64,000 nt of DNA from Streptomyces yatensis (GTDB lineage: Bacteria > Actinomycetota > Actinomycetes > Streptomycetales > Streptomycetaceae). Below the pieces are notes generated by a model. That model was not told the origin of the DNA. It saw only the letters and a list, made by a program, of their open reading frames with translations, and searched no databases. Every line of letters starts with the position of its first letter. Position 1 is the stretch's first letter. Below, piece by piece: positions 16,505 through 23,988 of the stretch. Made by a program: the position numbers and the translations under genes. The stretch spans positions 7,068,001-7,132,000 of the forward strand of contig NZ_CP072941.1 of the NCBI RefSeq assembly GCF_018069625.1, in the 5' to 3' direction.

Positions 16505-17100
16505 CCCACCAGCAGACGCCCATCCGTATCGGCGTGCTCGGCACCCACTCCACCGGCAAGACGACACTGCTCAAGCGGATCCAGATGGAACTGCGCGGCC
16601 ACGGGCTCACCGTGGCCCGCACAGGCCGACTCGCCAAACGCGCCGCCGCCATCGGCCTGCCGAAAATGCAGCACCACACCGCGGCCTCCACCGAGTGGAT
16701 CATCACGCAGGGCATCGCCGACGACATCGCCGCCGCAGCACAAGGCGCCGACGTCGTCCTCGTCGACCGAGCCTCCTTCGACGCCCTCGCGTACTACCAC
16801 GCGGCCCTTGAGCACCGCGGCGAGCACGCCCACCGACTGGAGAGGGAACGCCTGCGACTCCTCGCCTCGACGCAGGCGCCGAAGTACGACCTCCTCCTGG
16901 CGACCGTGCTCGACCCGGACGTACCCGTCGACCAGAGCCACGACTACGACCACCGCTACCGCCTCCTGGTCGACCGCCACGTCCACGGCCTCTTGGCCGA
17001 GGACGGGATCCCGCACCAGCGCGTCACCAGCGACCCCGAAAGTCACACCCGCGCCATCGAACGCGCCCTTCAGCTCTGCCTCCAGGAGGCCGCCGTATGA
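16501..17100 (+). CDS. P-loop kinase-like ATPase (AAA_28/NadR type)
   Basis: This 199-residue protein starts at GTG 16501 in a GTGA overlap. The Walker A is GTHSTGKTT (residues 14-22) and the Walker B-like strand is VVLVDRASFDALAYYHAAL. An arginine-bearing lid-like segment follows (HDYDHRYRLLVDRHV). The layout is that of small nucleoside/nucleotide kinases related to NadR, thymidylate kinase and AAA_28 proteins. Best guess is a nucleoside or nucleoside-monophosphate kinase supplying the diphosphate for the NDP kinase two genes earlier. Confidence 0.78.
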   Translation: MTHQQTPIRIGVLGTHSTGKTTLLKRIQMELRGHGLTVARTGRLAKRAAAIGLPKMQHHTAASTEWIITQGIADDIAAAAQGADVVLVDRASFDALAYYHAALEHRGEHAHRLERERLRLLASTQAPKYDLLLATVLDPDVPVDQSHDYDHRYRLLVDRHVHGLLAEDGIPHQRVTSDPESHTRAIERALQLCLQEAAV

Positions 17101-17879
17101 CCATCGCGCCGCCCGCGGGCACCATCACCCTCGCCGGGAAGACCGTCTCCCGGCTCGGCTTCGGCACGATGCGCCTGACCGGCCCCGGCATCTGGGGCGA
17201 TCCAGCCGACCGGGCCACCGCGTTCTCCGTGCTCCGCCAGGCCGTCCACGCCTACGGCATCACGCACATCGACACCGCGGACGCCTACGGGCCCCACACG
17301 GTCGAACACCTCATCCACGATGCCTTACACCCGTACCCCGAGCACGTACTGATCGCGACCAAAGTGGGCCTGGCCCGTCCCGCCCCGGACACCTGGGTTC
17401 CGCATGGCCACCCCGTCTACCTGCGGGCATGTGTCGAGGGGAGCCTACGGCGACTGGGCGTGGACCGGCTCGAACTCTGCTACCTCCACCGCATCGACCC
17501 CGACGTGCCCGTCGCGGACCAGATCGGCACCCTCCAAGCCCTGAAGGACGAGGGCAAGATCGGGCACATCGGTCTGTCGAAGGTCACGCCCGAGCAGATC
17601 CGTACCGTCACCAATGACACCACCGTCGCCGCCGTGCAGAACGTCCTCAACATGAGCGGGGACCGGCACGACCCGGCGCTCGAACTCTGCCGGGACCTCT
17701 CCATCCCCTATGTGCCGTACCGGCCGCTCGATGCCGGTGCTCTCGCACGGCAGGGGCATATCGACGCGGCTCTCAACTGGCTGCTCCGCCTCGGAGACCA
17801 CGTCGCACCCATACCCAGCACCAGCTCCCCAGAACACCTCCGCCAACTCGTCACCGTCGTGACGGGCGCGCGGTTATGA
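17097..17879 (+). CDS. Aldo/keto reductase
   Basis: This 260-residue protein has an ATG overlapping the preceding stop. The AKR tetrad is visible: Asp and Tyr in HIDTADAYG, Lys in LIATKVG, and His in LCYLHRID. The cofactor end is APIPSTSSPEHL. The protein is short for the family (usually 280-330 residues) and ends soon after the NADPH-binding helix. It may oxidise or reduce a hydroxymethyl/formyl group or a sugar in the pathway. Confidence 0.88.
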   Translation: MTIAPPAGTITLAGKTVSRLGFGTMRLTGPGIWGDPADRATAFSVLRQAVHAYGITHIDTADAYGPHTVEHLIHDALHPYPEHVLIATKVGLARPAPDTWVPHGHPVYLRACVEGSLRRLGVDRLELCYLHRIDPDVPVADQIGTLQALKDEGKIGHIGLSKVTPEQIRTVTNDTTVAAVQNVLNMSGDRHDPALELCRDLSIPYVPYRPLDAGALARQGHIDAALNWLLRLGDHVAPIPSTSSPEHLRQLVTVVTGARL

Positions 17880-18433
17880 CGCGAACACTCAGGTCGACCA
17901 CTGCGGCTCCCTTCGCTCGTCAGCGCCACTCACGGAAATCGGCTCCTTACGAGAACTGGCGGCCACCGGTGGCAGGAGTGTCCTTGCTCGTGCCCATAGG
18001 GACCACCCACTTACTCGTCGCCGAGCTACGCGGCGACCTGCTCGTGCCCTCGGGTCCTGTTCACAACGGGCAGGCCCCGGAGCAGGCCGCCCAAAATGTC
18101 TTCCAGGGAGCCCCGAACGGCATACCCGTCCTTCGACGGATCGCCGCTGACTGGGTTCAGATGCGCCGTCGACAGGTCTTCAGCTATGTCGTAGCCACCA
18201 ATCCCCTCACCCGCGCCGACGCAGCTTGTCTCACCTACCTCGACGGCCGAGCGGACTTGCTGGTGCTCCCGACCGCGCAAGCCGCCGCAGCTCTCCCCAC
18301 CCTGGCCCGAGCACGGGTCCTTGCCGCGCTCAAGGCTCTCGCTGATCAGGAGATGGCCTATCTCGAAGCCGGCGTCTTAAGCCGCACCGAGTCCGCCGGG
18401 TTCACTGGCTCCCGCCCACGGCGAGGCCAATGA
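17876..18433 (+). CDS. NUDIX-like protein with degenerate catalytic box
   Basis: This 185-residue protein is coupled to the reductase gene (ATGA overlap). The pattern LLVPIGTTHLLVAELRGDLLVPSG followed by APEQAAQNVFQGAPNGIP sits where a NUDIX box would be, but the Glu-rich REXXEE core is missing, so pyrophosphatase activity is unlikely. A C-terminal helical part (ALKALADQEMAYLEAG) follows. It could be a ligand-binding or structural relative. The fold call is by pattern only. Confidence 0.5.
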   Translation: MTRTLRSTTAAPFARQRHSRKSAPYENWRPPVAGVSLLVPIGTTHLLVAELRGDLLVPSGPVHNGQAPEQAAQNVFQGAPNGIPVLRRIAADWVQMRRRQVFSYVVATNPLTRADAACLTYLDGRADLLVLPTAQAAAALPTLARARVLAALKALADQEMAYLEAGVLSRTESAGFTGSRPRRGQ

Positions 18434-18631
18434 GCCTTGTTCAACCTGAAGTTGCTGGTTACGAAGCCTGGTGTGAGGTGACGGTCCGGTGCTCGTGCTG
18501 GTGGCGGGCGGGTGTCTGCGGCGGAGATCATCTGTCTCCTGGAGATCTCGGTGTTGGTCAGCACGAGCGCCGACCAGCCGTCTCACACCAGCCTCATTGA
18601 CCAGCAACTTCAGCTTGAATCACGCTCACTG
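18428..18631. repeat. About 200-bp imperfect palindrome between convergent genes
   Basis: The left arm 18428-18501 and the right arm 18557-18631 are inverted copies of one another with scattered mismatches; for example CCTGAAGTTGCTGGT on the left reads back as ACCAGCAACTTCAG on the right. Both strands therefore encode the similar peptides TPGFVTSNFRLNKAHW and TPASLTSNFSLNHAHC. It overlaps the stop codons of both flanking genes. It may be a bidirectional terminator made from a MITE or an IS end, or two abutting inverted copies of an element. Confidence 0.75.
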
Positions 18632-19282
18632 CTCGGTCAACCGGGGGCGCGGCAGGAAGTGGAAGGGGCGGCCGCCGTCGTCAACGGTGAGCGTCCCGTG
18701 ACGGCCGGCACTCGACCACTCCAATTCAAGGTGCCACTCGATCTCGAAGGCCGAGGCGGCGGGGTAGACCTTGAATAGTTCAGGGTCACTGCTGGTGACA
18801 GTGAACGGGAAGTCCGGGCCGTCCAGGGGCCGGAGAACCGGGTGATCTGCGCCCAGGTCGGTGGTGAACCCCCGCGTCTCCAGTATGCCGAAGACCACCC
18901 TCCAAACTTTCGCAGGACGCGGGACTTTACGGGAGAGCACTACAGGACGCATTCCCCTGAGCACCACGGCCTGTATAGCAAGCCCTTCCACGAGCACCCT
19001 GGCCCCATCTTCTGGAGTCCACGGGCCTGCCGATGTATCGGGGTCAGCTGGTTCGTCTGCCCACTCATAGAGGTCACTGGTCGTCCGGATGCTCGAACCG
19101 GTCGCCATGCAGGGCGTCTCAAGTTCTCGCGCCTCGTTGGCGTGGTGGATGGTGACGCCACCATGGATGACGCCCGCTTGGACAACCGGACCGTCAACGT
19201 GCGAACGGTCGGACAAGGAGTTCTCGGTGTGCAGTCGCTGCATTGGGTCCGTCCGTTCCTCAGGCACGCCTAACTCCCCCAT
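18626..19282 (-). CDS. Hypothetical protein, paralogue of the 2.3-kb gene
   Basis: This 218-residue protein of unknown function carries VVQAGVIHGGVTIHH near residue 35 and, in the second half, VVLRGMRPVVLSRKVPRPAK, then FPFTVTSSDPELFKVYP and HGTLTVDDGGRPFHFLP. The same order of motifs is in the plus-strand gene at 2348-3460. It lacks the 110-residue helical N-terminus of that protein. The start at 19282 is preceded by GGTGGGA; an internal ATG at 19243 is possible. Both copies sit at island borders. Confidence 0.65.
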   Translation of the reverse strand: MGELGVPEERTDPMQRLHTENSLSDRSHVDGPVVQAGVIHGGVTIHHANEARELETPCMATGSSIRTTSDLYEWADEPADPDTSAGPWTPEDGARVLVEGLAIQAVVLRGMRPVVLSRKVPRPAKVWRVVFGILETRGFTTDLGADHPVLRPLDGPDFPFTVTSSDPELFKVYPAASAFEIEWHLELEWSSAGRHGTLTVDDGGRPFHFLPRPRLTEQ

Positions 19283-19314
19283 AAGATCCCACCAGTTCCA
19301 AGCTGGCGAACCAC

Positions 19315-19827
19315 ATGGCTGTCAACGCCGACTTCACCAGTGCCGGCGGGTTCGACACCACGGGACCGGTCGCGGTGGCCCTGGCCGTGCTCGGCCTGCT
19401 GATCGGTGCCGCCGCCGGGCTGCTGACGCGGCGCACGCTGCCCGCGATGGTGGTGACCTTGGTCGCCCTGCTGGCGCTGAAGACCGTCTGGTCGCAGATG
19501 CGGATGATGTTCGCGACCACGGTGACGAAGACCACGGGCGGCGGCCGGTTCGGCGAGGGCGACTCTCCGAAGATCCCCGCCAACGCCTTGGAGGTGGACA
19601 CCTCCTATGTGACCGGCGACGGCTCACTGCGCGGCTGGGGCACCTGCACGAACGCGGACGACAGGTCGGCCTGCCTGCGGCGCGAGGGGGTGGTCGGCTG
19701 GTCGAAGGAGTATCTGCCGTTCTCCCACATGGACGCCATGCAGTGGGCGGCGACGGGCGCGCTGGCCGGGCTGATCCTGCTGACGGCCGGTGTGCTGGGG
19801 TACGCGGCGCGGCGTGCTCTGCGCTGA
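19315..19827 (+). pseudogene. Truncated ABC-2-type permease, C-terminal part
   Basis: The 170-residue frame has a first hydrophobic helix ([20 protein letters not shown]), TRRTLPAMVVTLVALLAL as a second, an extracytoplasmic stretch with two Cys, and a final helix (GALAGLILLTAGVLGYAARR). The sequence FDTTGPVAVALAVLG...TRRTLPAM is what I know from the last third of Streptomyces ABC permeases of 250-350 residues. No good ribosome site precedes the ATG, and the frame is closed by TAA 11 codons upstream. I read it as the tail of a gene whose front was lost at the island border. Confidence 0.55.
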
Positions 19828-19858
19828 CCGCGCGCCGTGGCCGCGGTTCGCGGCCGGT

Positions 19859-20392
19859 TCACGCCTGGAACTCGGTGAGATCGATGGCGCGAACGCGCAG
19901 CGGGTAGCCGTACACCGGGTGCGACGTCTCTCGCTCGGGCACCATGCCGAGCTTGCGGATGACGTTCTCGGAGGCGTCGTCACCCACCCGGTTGATGCTG
20001 ATGACGCGGTCGAGGCCGCGGTCCTGGAGCGCGAACTCCAGCGTGGCGTGGGCGGCTTCGGACGCGTATCCCTGGCCCCAGAACTGTGAGCCGAGCCGCC
20101 AGCCAATGGCCACGGCGGGCAGTACCTCCGGCAGGAACTCGGGCACGGACAGACCCGTGAAGCCTGCCAGTTCGCCCGAGGCCAGCAGCTCGACGGCGAA
20201 GAGTCCGAAGCCCTCCTCGTCCCACTCCTCCTCCCACCGCTCGATGGCCTCTGCCGTGTAGTCCAGGTCGCGCACCGAGCCGTCGTCGATCCAGCGCATG
20301 ACCCGCGGGTCCGCGTTGATGTCCGCCATCGGCGCGAGGTCGTCCTCATGCCAGCGACGGAGGAGGAGGCGGGGTGTACGGATCTCGGTCAT
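19859..20392 (-). CDS. RimJ/RimL-type N-acetyltransferase
   Basis: This 177-residue protein starts at the ATG at 20392, giving MTEIRTPRLLLRRW, the usual beginning of this family. GNAT features follow: LAGFTGLSVPEF, IGWRLGSQFWGQGYASEAA with the acetyl-CoA loop, and SINRVGDDASENVIRKLGM near the end. It probably acetylates a protein N-terminus or a small amine. Confidence 0.85.
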   Translation of the reverse strand: MTEIRTPRLLLRRWHEDDLAPMADINADPRVMRWIDDGSVRDLDYTAEAIERWEEEWDEEGFGLFAVELLASGELAGFTGLSVPEFLPEVLPAVAIGWRLGSQFWGQGYASEAAHATLEFALQDRGLDRVISINRVGDDASENVIRKLGMVPERETSHPVYGYPLRVRAIDLTEFQA

Positions 20393-20514
20393 GGCGCCCA
20401 TCCTGCCGAAGGCAACGGCCGTATCGGTAATCCGGCGCTCGATCGGTCTGGCCGCCCCGTCCTCACCTTTCACGTGTTAGGGCAGGCCGGTGTCGGGGAT
20501 GCCGAACCGCTGGA

Positions 20515-20990
20515 CTACTTCCGCAGGAAGGACTGAAGCATGGCCGTCACTTCCCGCGGCTTCTCCTCGGTCACCCAGTGACCCGAACCCTTCAGGACCC
20601 GGCCGTGGACGTTCAGGGCGTAGTCGCGCCATCGGTCGGCGATTTTGCCGCCGAACGACGCCTGGCCGCCGATCGCCAGGATGGGCATCCTCAGCTTGCC
20701 TTCGGCCAGGAACTTCTTGTTCTGCCGGACGTCCTCGCGGAGCTGGCGGTACATGCGCATCCAGGCCAGTGTGCGGTCCGGCTCCTTCAGGTAGTGGGCG
20801 TAGAAGTCGTAGTCGGACTGCGTGAACGCGGACTTGCTGACCAGAAGCCCCCCGATGAAGCCGCGGACGAAGACGCGCTCATGACCGGCGATGAGCTGCT
20901 CGGCGAGCGGCAACTGGAACAGGCCGAAGTGCCACATCGACGCGACCGCGGAAGCCGTTTACCTCCGTGTACTTGGACTGAAAGCCGGGG
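20515..20990 (-). pseudogene. Alpha/beta hydrolase with internal deletion
   Basis: The 140-residue C-terminal part (WHFGLFQLPLAEQLIAGHER ... GSGHWVTEEKPREV) is a clear epoxide-hydrolase-like alpha/beta hydrolase lid and C-terminus, including the catalytic His region GHW. Just upstream a remnant N-terminus reads SKYTEVNGFR and then shifts frame. The oxyanion HGF segment and the nucleophile elbow between them are gone, so about half of the enzyme has been deleted and the gene cannot work. Confidence 0.75.
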
Positions 20991-21233
20991 GGCGGTTTCG
21001 CCTGCGGATAAGGCGACGGCGATTGTGCCGTCGCGGTGCCATGCCCGCGACTCTCGCCCCATGCTCCGGAACTCGCGCCGAGGGAGACCACCAGGAGATG
21101 TGCACGGCCGCGCTGTCTGAAAGGTGATCACTCGTTTGTGGGACATCGGCATACAAAGCCCATTTCGTGACGAGTGTCCTGTCGGCCGTCGACGACGGCC
21201 GGGCAACCAGGTCGCTGACGAAGGAAGTTGTCG

Positions 21234-21533
21234 ATGAGCTTCATCCAGACCGGCAAGATCGACCTGAACTCGGACAATGCCATCGAGACGACTGGCGGTA
21301 ACACCTCGACCTTCACGCGCGTCACCTTCCCCACCCCGTTTCCGGCGGGTTCCAACGTCGTCGTCCTCCCACTGACCCAGACCTTCAACGGCCCGGAGAC
21401 ACCGGGCATCCGCGTTCATGACGTCACCAACACGGGCTTCCTCATCCGCCTGAACGAGGTGTACGCCGGCACCACCAAGAGCGACGGCAAGCACACCACC
21501 GAAACCATCGGCTGGCTGGCCGCGACCGTCTGA
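21234..21533 (+). CDS. H-type lectin domain protein
   Basis: This 99-residue protein starts at ATG 21234, 6 bp after GAAGGAAG. The single domain shows the H-type lectin pattern: TRVTFPTPFPAGSNVVVLPL, then IRVHDVTNTGFLIRL and the closing TIGWLAATV. There is no signal peptide, so it stays cytosolic or leaves by an unknown route. H-type lectins bind sugars such as GalNAc in animals; bacterial members are little studied. Confidence 0.7.
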   Translation: MSFIQTGKIDLNSDNAIETTGGNTSTFTRVTFPTPFPAGSNVVVLPLTQTFNGPETPGIRVHDVTNTGFLIRLNEVYAGTTKSDGKHTTETIGWLAATV

Positions 21534-21542
21534 TGCGCGCGC

Positions 21543-21596
21543 ACCGACCGGGTGCTGGGAGCTCCCTCCCTTGACCTTGAGGAGCGCCCGGTCGGG
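21543..21596 (+). terminator. Inverted repeat after the lectin gene
   Basis: ACCGACCGGGTGCT pairs with AGCGCCCGGTCGG, with a GGGAGCTCCC palindrome inside the loop. Lying 9 bp after the stop and between convergent genes, it is a likely bidirectional terminator. Confidence 0.55.
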
Positions 21597-21650
21597 GCGC
21601 CGCCGCGCACTCGCGCTCGTTTGTCCGTCCGGGCCAAGAGGGGCCGTGGG

Positions 21651-22091
21651 TCATCGGTCGGCGAATACGCCGCGGAGCATGCCGGTGGCCTGGCCGACCT
21701 CGATGAGATAGCCGTCGGGGTCGCGCAGATAGCAGCGCAGCTCGGCCTTGCGGTCGAGGGGCTCCGTGAGGAACCGCGCTCCTTTGGCCACGGCGTCGGC
21801 GTAGAAGGCGGCGATATCGGCGACGCGGACGTTCAGGAAACTGGACACGGTGTTGCCGTTCTCCGGCGGCACGAGCGTCACCTCGGGCTTGTCCGGGGTG
21901 GGCCCGCCGCCGGGGTTCATGATGATCCAGCTGTTGGCCACCCGCACGATGGCCGGGTTCTCCTCCAGTACGACCTCGCCGCCGAAGATGTCGGCGTAGA
22001 AGCGTCTCGATCTCACGACATCGCGCACGGTCAGGAAGTGGGTGAGAACGAGCCCTTGCTCGGGTGAGGGCAAATTGCCGGGAGTCGTCAT
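21651..22091 (-). CDS. VOC-family (glyoxalase/dioxygenase fold) protein
   Basis: This 146-residue protein starts at ATG 22091. It has two beta-alpha-beta-beta-beta modules: LTHFLTVRDVVRSRRFYADI...WIIMNPGG and SSFLNVRVADIAAFYADAV...RCYLRDPDGYLIEVGQ. The closing RDPDGYLIEVGQ with its metal-ligand Glu is typical. Substrate unknown; candidates are glyoxalase I-like, resistance or dioxygenase functions. Confidence 0.85.
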   Translation of the reverse strand: MTTPGNLPSPEQGLVLTHFLTVRDVVRSRRFYADIFGGEVVLEENPAIVRVANSWIIMNPGGGPTPDKPEVTLVPPENGNTVSSFLNVRVADIAAFYADAVAKGARFLTEPLDRKAELRCYLRDPDGYLIEVGQATGMLRGVFADR

Positions 22092-22297
22092 GGCCGTGGC
22101 CCTTTCTTCCCGGCGGAGAGTGGAACCGAGCGCGCCGGACCGCACCGCACTCTGCTCACGCCCCGCTCGTCCCGTCCGGGTAACCGCGGGGGAGCGGGCT
22201 ATGCGACGCGCTACCGGACTACGCTGCCGAAGGGCGGCTGTGTTTCGACACGTCGAGCGATGTGGGTCTTCGGGCCGGGAGCGGGGAGCGGGGACCG

Positions 22298-22741
22298 ATG
22301 AGTGACGCACCACTGACCAGTGCCCTTCGGCTGCCGGATGGCTCCTGGGTGCGCGGCCGGGGGCTGCGCCACCCACGACCGGACGGGCCGGTGCCCGGCT
22401 TCGGGCTCTATCTGGGGTCCACCCGGCTGCGCGACCGGCATGACGGGGAGCTGGAGTGGGAGCGGGCGTGGATCGAGTGGCCCGATTTCCTGCTGCCGCG
22501 CGACCGCGACCTGGCCGTGCGGCAGATCCGCGCGCTGCACCGGCAGGCACGGGCGGGCACGCCGGTCGAAGTCGCCTGCGGTGGCGGCGTCGGGCGCACC
22601 GGGACCGTCATCGCCTGCCTGGCCATCATGGCGGGGGTGGCGCCCGCCGACGCTGTCGCGTGGGCGCGCGCTCACCATCATCCCCGCGCCGTCGAGACGC
22701 CGTGGCAGCGGCGCTGGGTGGCTCGGTTTCCGGGTGGGTGA
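22298..22741 (+). CDS. Protein-tyrosine/dual-specificity phosphatase-like
   Basis: This 147-residue protein has ATG 22298 following GGGGA. The signature VEVACGGGVGRTGTVIACLA contains the Cx5R(T/S) loop with nucleophile Cys and Arg, and an upstream Asp-rich segment (EWPDFLLPRDRD) supplies the likely general-acid Asp. The final PWQRRWVARF helix is common to Streptomyces members. It probably dephosphorylates Tyr/Ser/Thr residues or a phosphorylated small molecule. Confidence 0.85.
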   Translation: MSDAPLTSALRLPDGSWVRGRGLRHPRPDGPVPGFGLYLGSTRLRDRHDGELEWERAWIEWPDFLLPRDRDLAVRQIRALHRQARAGTPVEVACGGGVGRTGTVIACLAIMAGVAPADAVAWARAHHHPRAVETPWQRRWVARFPGG

Positions 22742-22753
22742 CACCGACGAGCC

Positions 22754-22788
22754 GAAGACCCGGCGGCTTCCTTGGCCGCCGGGTCTTC
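22754..22788. terminator. Strong bidirectional hairpin
   Basis: GAAGACCCGGCGGC and GCCGCCGGGTCTTC form a perfect 14-bp stem around a 7-base loop, exactly between the convergent phosphatase and alginate lyase genes. Confidence 0.9.
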
Positions 22789-22794
22789 AGGTGC

Positions 22795-23589
22795 TCAGCT
22801 GTGGGAGACGGTCAGGCCGTAGAAGCCGACGCGCGCTCCGTTCGTCGTGCTGTCGGAGGACGACTGGTTGTAGGAGCCGGCCTTGAAGTACTGCTTGTAT
22901 GGGAAGAAGGACGACGGGATGGCGTAGTGCGTCGTGCTGCCGTTGACCGTCAGATCGATCGTGTCGCCGCCGGAGACGCCGATCGTGTAGTTCCAGGTCT
23001 TGCCGACCGACACATGGCCCACGTTGTGCAGCGTCTGGCCGCCCTCGGGCGAGTTCTCCGTTCCGAGGACGATGTCGCCGTTGGCGCGGTAGTACAGCTC
23101 CACCAGCGGCTTTGTGGAGGATCCGCCCGAGCCGAGGTGGATCTGCCCGACGCAGACGTTCTTCGTCACCGACACCACGCGCAGCGTCGCCTGGAGCTTG
23201 TGGGAGCCGCTCAGCGACCAGTCCGCGGCGCTTCCGCCGCGGTTCATCTCGCGCAGTTCGGAGCGGGCGTAGTTGGAGTTCGGTGTGGTGACGCCCTTCT
23301 CCGGCGCCCAGAACGTCATCGCCCCGTCGCGCTTGTCGGTGTAGAAGTAGTCGTCCTGGAATCCGTTCGAGCCCTGAAGCCGGGACGAGGGGATGGTCGT
23401 CGGCTTGCCGGGGGAGCCGACCGGTTCCTGGAGTTGCCACACCGACAGGTCGAAGTTGCCGCCCGGCGCCTTCGACGGGTCGGCGAAGGGAGCGGCCGCG
23501 GTGGTGGCACCGGCGGGCATCGCGAGGGCCAGACCACCGATGACGGCGGTCACGGTCGCCAGCGAGGCGAGCAGCGTACGGAGGCGCAT
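22795..23589 (-). CDS. Secreted alginate lyase (polysaccharide lyase family 7)
   Basis: This 264-residue protein starts at ATG 23589. Residues 1-28 are a signal peptide with hydrophobic core and AGA-type cleavage site. PL7 motifs are complete: RSELREM, QIHLG (the QIH catalytic motif) and YFKAGSYNQ. The product cleaves alginate by beta-elimination; the QIH variant has been linked in the family with polyguluronate or mixed specificity. It stands alone and needs other enzymes for oligomer use, which are not in the window. Confidence 0.92.
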   Translation of the reverse strand: MRLRTLLASLATVTAVIGGLALAMPAGATTAAAPFADPSKAPGGNFDLSVWQLQEPVGSPGKPTTIPSSRLQGSNGFQDDYFYTDKRDGAMTFWAPEKGVTTPNSNYARSELREMNRGGSAADWSLSGSHKLQATLRVVSVTKNVCVGQIHLGSGGSSTKPLVELYYRANGDIVLGTENSPEGGQTLHNVGHVSVGKTWNYTIGVSGGDTIDLTVNGSTTHYAIPSSFFPYKQYFKAGSYNQSSSDSTTNGARVGFYGLTVSHS

Positions 23590-23988
23590 GGGAATGCCTT
23601 CCCGTGGGGGGTGGGGGTAGGCGCGCGTCCACATACATGAAGACGATGTTTCTTTGTGAACGACGAGACCTGTCGAGAAGGTAAGGTCGTGGTGTGTCCG
23701 CGTCAATCCTCTGAACGGAGAAAAGGCCGGGCACTGGCCGACGCTCGCGCCGCCGCCCCAAAAAACGAACTGCCACTCGCCCACGCCGTGCGATAGGTTC
23801 CGGATGGCGATCACTTCTGCCTACTACCTGTCAAAGGACTGAAGCCCATGGACTCGGCGTCCCCCAGCGGCCGCCGTCGGCACTGAACGATCGGTGCCAC
23901 ACGCGTCTCCTCACGGCGGCCCCACGTATCCGCACGCCATTCCTCTCGCGGCGCCTTCCGCCGCGCTTCTACGTGAGGTCACATCACC
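23590..23988. other. Intergenic region, 399 bp
   Basis: This divergent upstream region serves the alginate lyase and GNAT genes. An A/T-richer stretch near 23620-23700 probably contains the lyase promoter, but I cannot fix -35/-10 boxes. A 12-codon frame starting ATG 23849 with GGACTGAAG before it encodes MDSASPSGRRRH; it could be a leader peptide or a remnant start. Nothing else is seen. Confidence 0.4.

Noticed and set aside
18434..19310. A second attachment site copying the CAU tRNA 3' end
   Set aside because: I looked for GAGTCCCACCCGCC-like sequence near the right border and saw none, so I do not claim attL/attR.
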